A DNA stretch of 8,145 bases from Thermoanaerobacterium sp. GTDB lineage: Bacteria > Bacillota > Thermoanaerobacteria > Thermoanaerobacterales > Thermoanaerobacteraceae. The first letter of the stretch is position 1. Each line of letters opens with the position of its first letter. The stretch lies in contig JASBVU010000068.1 in assembly GCA_029960905.1 (NCBI GenBank), forward strand, positions 1 through 8,145, given 5' to 3'. The position numbers were made by a program, and so were the translations under genes. The notes below the pieces were generated by a model. That model made no database searches, was not told the origin of the DNA, and saw only the letters and a list, made by a program, of their open reading frames with translations. Positions 6,115 to 8,145 of this stretch are shown in pieces.

Positions 6115-7257
6115 TTATGCTCCAAAAGCATCTTTTACTTTTTGAAAAAATGATTTACTGCCACTATCATTGCTAAGCTTACCAAACTCCCTCAATAGCT
6201 CTTTTTGCTTTTCTGTCAATTTTTTAGGAACATCAATATACACTTCTACGAATTCATCACCACGTCCTCTTCCATTAATATGAGGTATTCCTTTATTTCT
6301 AAGCCTAAACACCGTTCCAGTTTGAGTTCCAGGTGGAATATTGTATATAGCTTTGCCGTCAAGAGTAGGAACTTCTATCTCTGCACCAAGTGCAGCATCT
6401 ACAAAGCTTATGGGCATTTTAAGCAAAACATTAAATCCATCCCGCTTGAATACCTTATGTGGTTTTATGCTTATTACAATAAAAAGATCTCCATTAGCTC
6501 CTCCTCTTTCCCCTGGTTCACCTTCACCTCTTAATGATACCATTTGTCCTTCATCAATTCCAGCAGGTATATTGACTTTAAGTTTCCTTAGTCTTCTTAT
6601 TTTCCCAGTTCCATGGCACTTTGAGCATGGATCTTTGACTATCCTGCCATCGCCATGGCACCTAGGACATGTTCTTACATTGACTATCCTGCCAAACGGC
6701 GTATTTTGTGTTATTCTGACCTCACCTGTACCATTACATTCGGGGCATACCTCTATTTTCGTGCCCGGATTTGCACCTGTACCATTGCATCTATCGCATT
6801 TTTCATATCTTTCAACTTCAATTTCTTTCTCTACGCCAAATGCGGCTTCTTCAAAAGACAAAGTTAAATTAATCCTTATGTCATTCCCTTTTTGAGGACC
6901 GGTTTTTCTTCTAGCACTACCACCGAACATATCGCCAAATATATCACCAAAAATGTCACCAAAACCGCCAAAATCAAATCCACCCTGGCCAAAACCACCA
7001 AAGCCACCAAAATCTCCTTGATTAAAACCACCTTGATTAAATGCCGCATCACCAAATTGATCATACTGAGCTTTTTTCTGAGGGTCAGACAAAATCTGAT
7101 ATGCTTCATTTATCTCTTTAAACTTTTGTTCTGCCTCTTTATTGCCTGGATTTAAGTCGGGATGGTACTTTTTTGCAAGAGTTCTGTAAGCCTTCTTTAT
7201 ATCTTCATCGCTGGCATTTTTATCAAGACCTAATATTGCATAATAATCTTTAGCCAT
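6115..7257 (-). CDS. dnaJ: Chaperone protein DnaJ (Hsp40)
   Basis: A full-length 380-residue type I DnaJ, the cochaperone that delivers unfolded clients to DnaK and stimulates its ATPase. The J domain fills about 1-70 with HPD at 32-34. A Gly/Phe-rich linker (about 71-114) includes the repeat [14 protein letters not shown]. Four zinc-binding CxxCxGxG units follow at C154/C157, C171/C174, C197/C200 and C211/C214, then the C-terminal substrate-binding and dimerisation domains from about 222. The ATG at 7255-7257 gives the classical MAKDYY start, with AGGTGAT a few bases upstream; an in-frame GTG and ATG just before it add only three residues. It lies 52 nt after dnaK, with a strong hairpin in the gap, and 16 nt before prmA. 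Heat-shock control, if any, would come from the operon start outside the window. Confidence 0.98.
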   Translation of the reverse strand: MAKDYYAILGLDKNASDEDIKKAYRTLAKKYHPDLNPGNKEAEQKFKEINEAYQILSDPQKKAQYDQFGDAAFNQGGFNQGDFGGFGGFGQGGFDFGGFGDIFGDIFGDMFGGSARRKTGPQKGNDIRINLTLSFEEAAFGVEKEIEVERYEKCDRCNGTGANPGTKIEVCPECNGTGEVRITQNTPFGRIVNVRTCPRCHGDGRIVKDPCSKCHGTGKIRRLRKLKVNIPAGIDEGQMVSLRGEGEPGERGGANGDLFIVISIKPHKVFKRDGFNVLLKMPISFVDAALGAEIEVPTLDGKAIYNIPPGTQTGTVFRLRNKGIPHINGRGRGDEFVEVYIDVPKKLTEKQKELLREFGKLSNDSGSKSFFQKVKDAFGA

Positions 7258-7287
7258 ACACATCACCTGCCTTTCTCAACATGAATG

Positions 7288-7310
7288 AGAACCAGGATTG
7301 CCCTGGTTCT
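7288..7310 (-). promoter_or_regulatory. Strong hairpin between dnaK and dnaJ
   Basis: A perfect 9-bp stem, AGAACCAGG pairing with CCTGGTTCT, has a 5-nt loop and begins on the last base of the dnaK stop codon. On the transcribed strand it is followed by CATTCATGTTGAG, which is not a U-tract, so it is not a standard terminator for dnaK. It could act as a partial terminator, an RNA-end stabiliser or a processing site that makes dnaK mRNA more abundant than dnaJ. On the plus strand the stem is followed by a T-rich run, which would instead stop antisense transcription. Confidence 0.6.
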
Positions 7311-8145
7311 TATTTATTTTCTTTGTTGTCATCTTCCATCCTATAGTCTGCTTCATATACATTTTCTTTATTAGATGTTCCATCATTGCTGCTATAGCTA
7401 TTTGTCTGACCTGCACTGCCTGTCTGTTGATATATGCGTGAAGACACATTGTAAAATGCCTGTGACAATTTTTCTGAAGCACTTTTTATAGCGTTAATGT
7501 CGCTGCCTTCAAGAGCTTTTCTTACATTTTCTATCTCTTTATTTATATCATCTTTTTCTTGCTGTGTCATCTTGTCTGCCAAATCTTTCATGGTCTTTTC
7601 GGCTTGATATATTAATGAATCTGCATTGTTTCTTACTTCTATCTCTTCTTTTCTCCTTCTGTCTTCTTCTTCGTGCTGTTTTGCCTCATTCATCATCCTG
7701 TTTATCTCTTCTTCGCTTAAATTAGAAGAAGAAGTGATTGTTATGTTCTGAGATTTTCCTGTACCTAAATCTTTTGCAGAAACATGGACAATACCATTAG
7801 CATCAATATCAAATGTAACTTCTATCTGAGGCACTCCTCTTGGAGCAGGCGGAATTCCAGTCAATGTAAATCTTCCAAGAGTTTTATTGTCCCGAGCCAT
7901 CGGTCTTTCACCTTGCAAAACATGTATCTCAACAGATGTCTGTCCATCTGCCGCAGTAGAGAATATCTGGCTCTTCTTTGTAGGAATCGTGGTGTTCCTT
8001 TCTATTAATTTTGTGAATACACCACCCAGCGTTTCAATACCAAGTGAAAGTGGCGTAACATCAAGCAATAAGACGTCTTTAACTTCGCCTCCTAATACAC
8101 CACCTTGAATTGCAGCTCCGATTGCAACACATTCATCTGGGTTTA
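7310..8145 (-). CDS. dnaK: Chaperone protein DnaK (Hsp70), C-terminal part (cut by window edge)
   Basis: The last 277 residues of DnaK; the upstream part, most of the ATPase domain, lies beyond the window. The fragment opens in the conserved end of the nucleotide-binding domain ([15 protein letters not shown]). It runs through the interdomain linker '[13 protein letters not shown]' (residues 23-35 of the fragment) and the beta substrate-binding domain, with '[16 protein letters not shown]', '[16 protein letters not shown]' and '[23 protein letters not shown]'. The charged helical lid follows ('[29 protein letters not shown]'). The tail is Gln/Ser/Asn-rich and ends acidic, [14 protein letters not shown]. 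It precedes dnaJ in the usual order; hrcA and grpE would be expected further upstream. The reading frame is intact throughout. Confidence 0.98.
   Translation of the reverse strand, partial: NPDECVAIGAAIQGGVLGGEVKDVLLLDVTPLSLGIETLGGVFTKLIERNTTIPTKKSQIFSTAADGQTSVEIHVLQGERPMARDNKTLGRFTLTGIPPAPRGVPQIEVTFDIDANGIVHVSAKDLGTGKSQNITITSSSNLSEEEINRMMNEAKQHEEEDRRRKEEIEVRNNADSLIYQAEKTMKDLADKMTQQEKDDINKEIENVRKALEGSDINAIKSASEKLSQAFYNVSSRIYQQTGSAGQTNSYSSNDGTSNKENVYEADYRMEDDNKENK

Noticed and set aside
6341..6895. Long plus-strand open frame of 184 codons opposite dnaJ
   Set aside because: It lies wholly antisense to a certain dnaJ gene and has no visible ribosome binding site. Its Pro/Ser/Leu-rich composition is what a mirrored Gly-rich zinc-finger region gives.
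6915..7030. Short tandem-like repeats in dnaJ
   Set aside because: They encode the Gly/Phe-rich linker (GDIF and GGF repeats) normal for DnaJ, so protein composition explains them.
7258..7309. CIRCE operator or separate promoter for dnaJ
   Set aside because: The gap contains no TTAGCACTC-type inverted repeat and no paired -35/-10 boxes; only the hairpin is present.

Overview
The window is an AT-rich stretch of a low-GC, spore-forming Firmicute. The gene content and protein style suggest a thermophilic anaerobe of the Thermoanaerobacter/Thermoanaerobacterium kind; the genus is inferred from memory, not from a search. Every supportable gene is on the minus strand, so transcription runs from high to low coordinates. 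The layout is the conserved Firmicute block dnaK-dnaJ-prmA-rsmE-mtaB-hit-rpsU-yqeY-yqfC-yqfD-phoH. Both ends are cut: dnaK lacks its N-terminal part and phoH lacks all but its first 61 codons.

Read in transcription order, four units can be seen. (1) dnaK (partial), dnaJ, prmA and rsmE: the chaperone pair followed by two ribosome-modifying methyltransferases, closed by a terminator at 4382-4413. A strong 9-bp hairpin lies between dnaK and dnaJ. (2) mtaB and hit: a tRNA methylthiotransferase coupled by a 4-nt overlap to a histidine-triad hydrolase, behind a probable extended -10 promoter at 4361-4389. (3) rpsU and yqeY: ribosomal protein S21 and a GatB/YqeY-domain protein, behind an almost textbook sigma-A promoter (TTGACA, 17 nt, TATAAT at 2569-2597) and ended by a terminator at 1809-1846. 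(4) yqfC, yqfD and phoH: two sporulation proteins followed by the PhoH ATPase, preceded by a sequence at 1718-1746 resembling a mother-cell sigma-E promoter.

The common theme is protein synthesis and quality control (folding, L11 and 16S rRNA methylation, tRNA hypermodification, S21), followed by a switch to sporulation genes. Gaps are short (at most about 150 nt), there is no gene-free stretch over 300 bases, and I see no mobile element, tRNA, rRNA, CRISPR array or sign of recent transfer. I found no novel system. The points most worth a second look are regulatory: the sigma-E-like promoter, the dnaK/dnaJ hairpin, the splitting of the block into separate transcription units, and the high share of GTG and TTG start codons.
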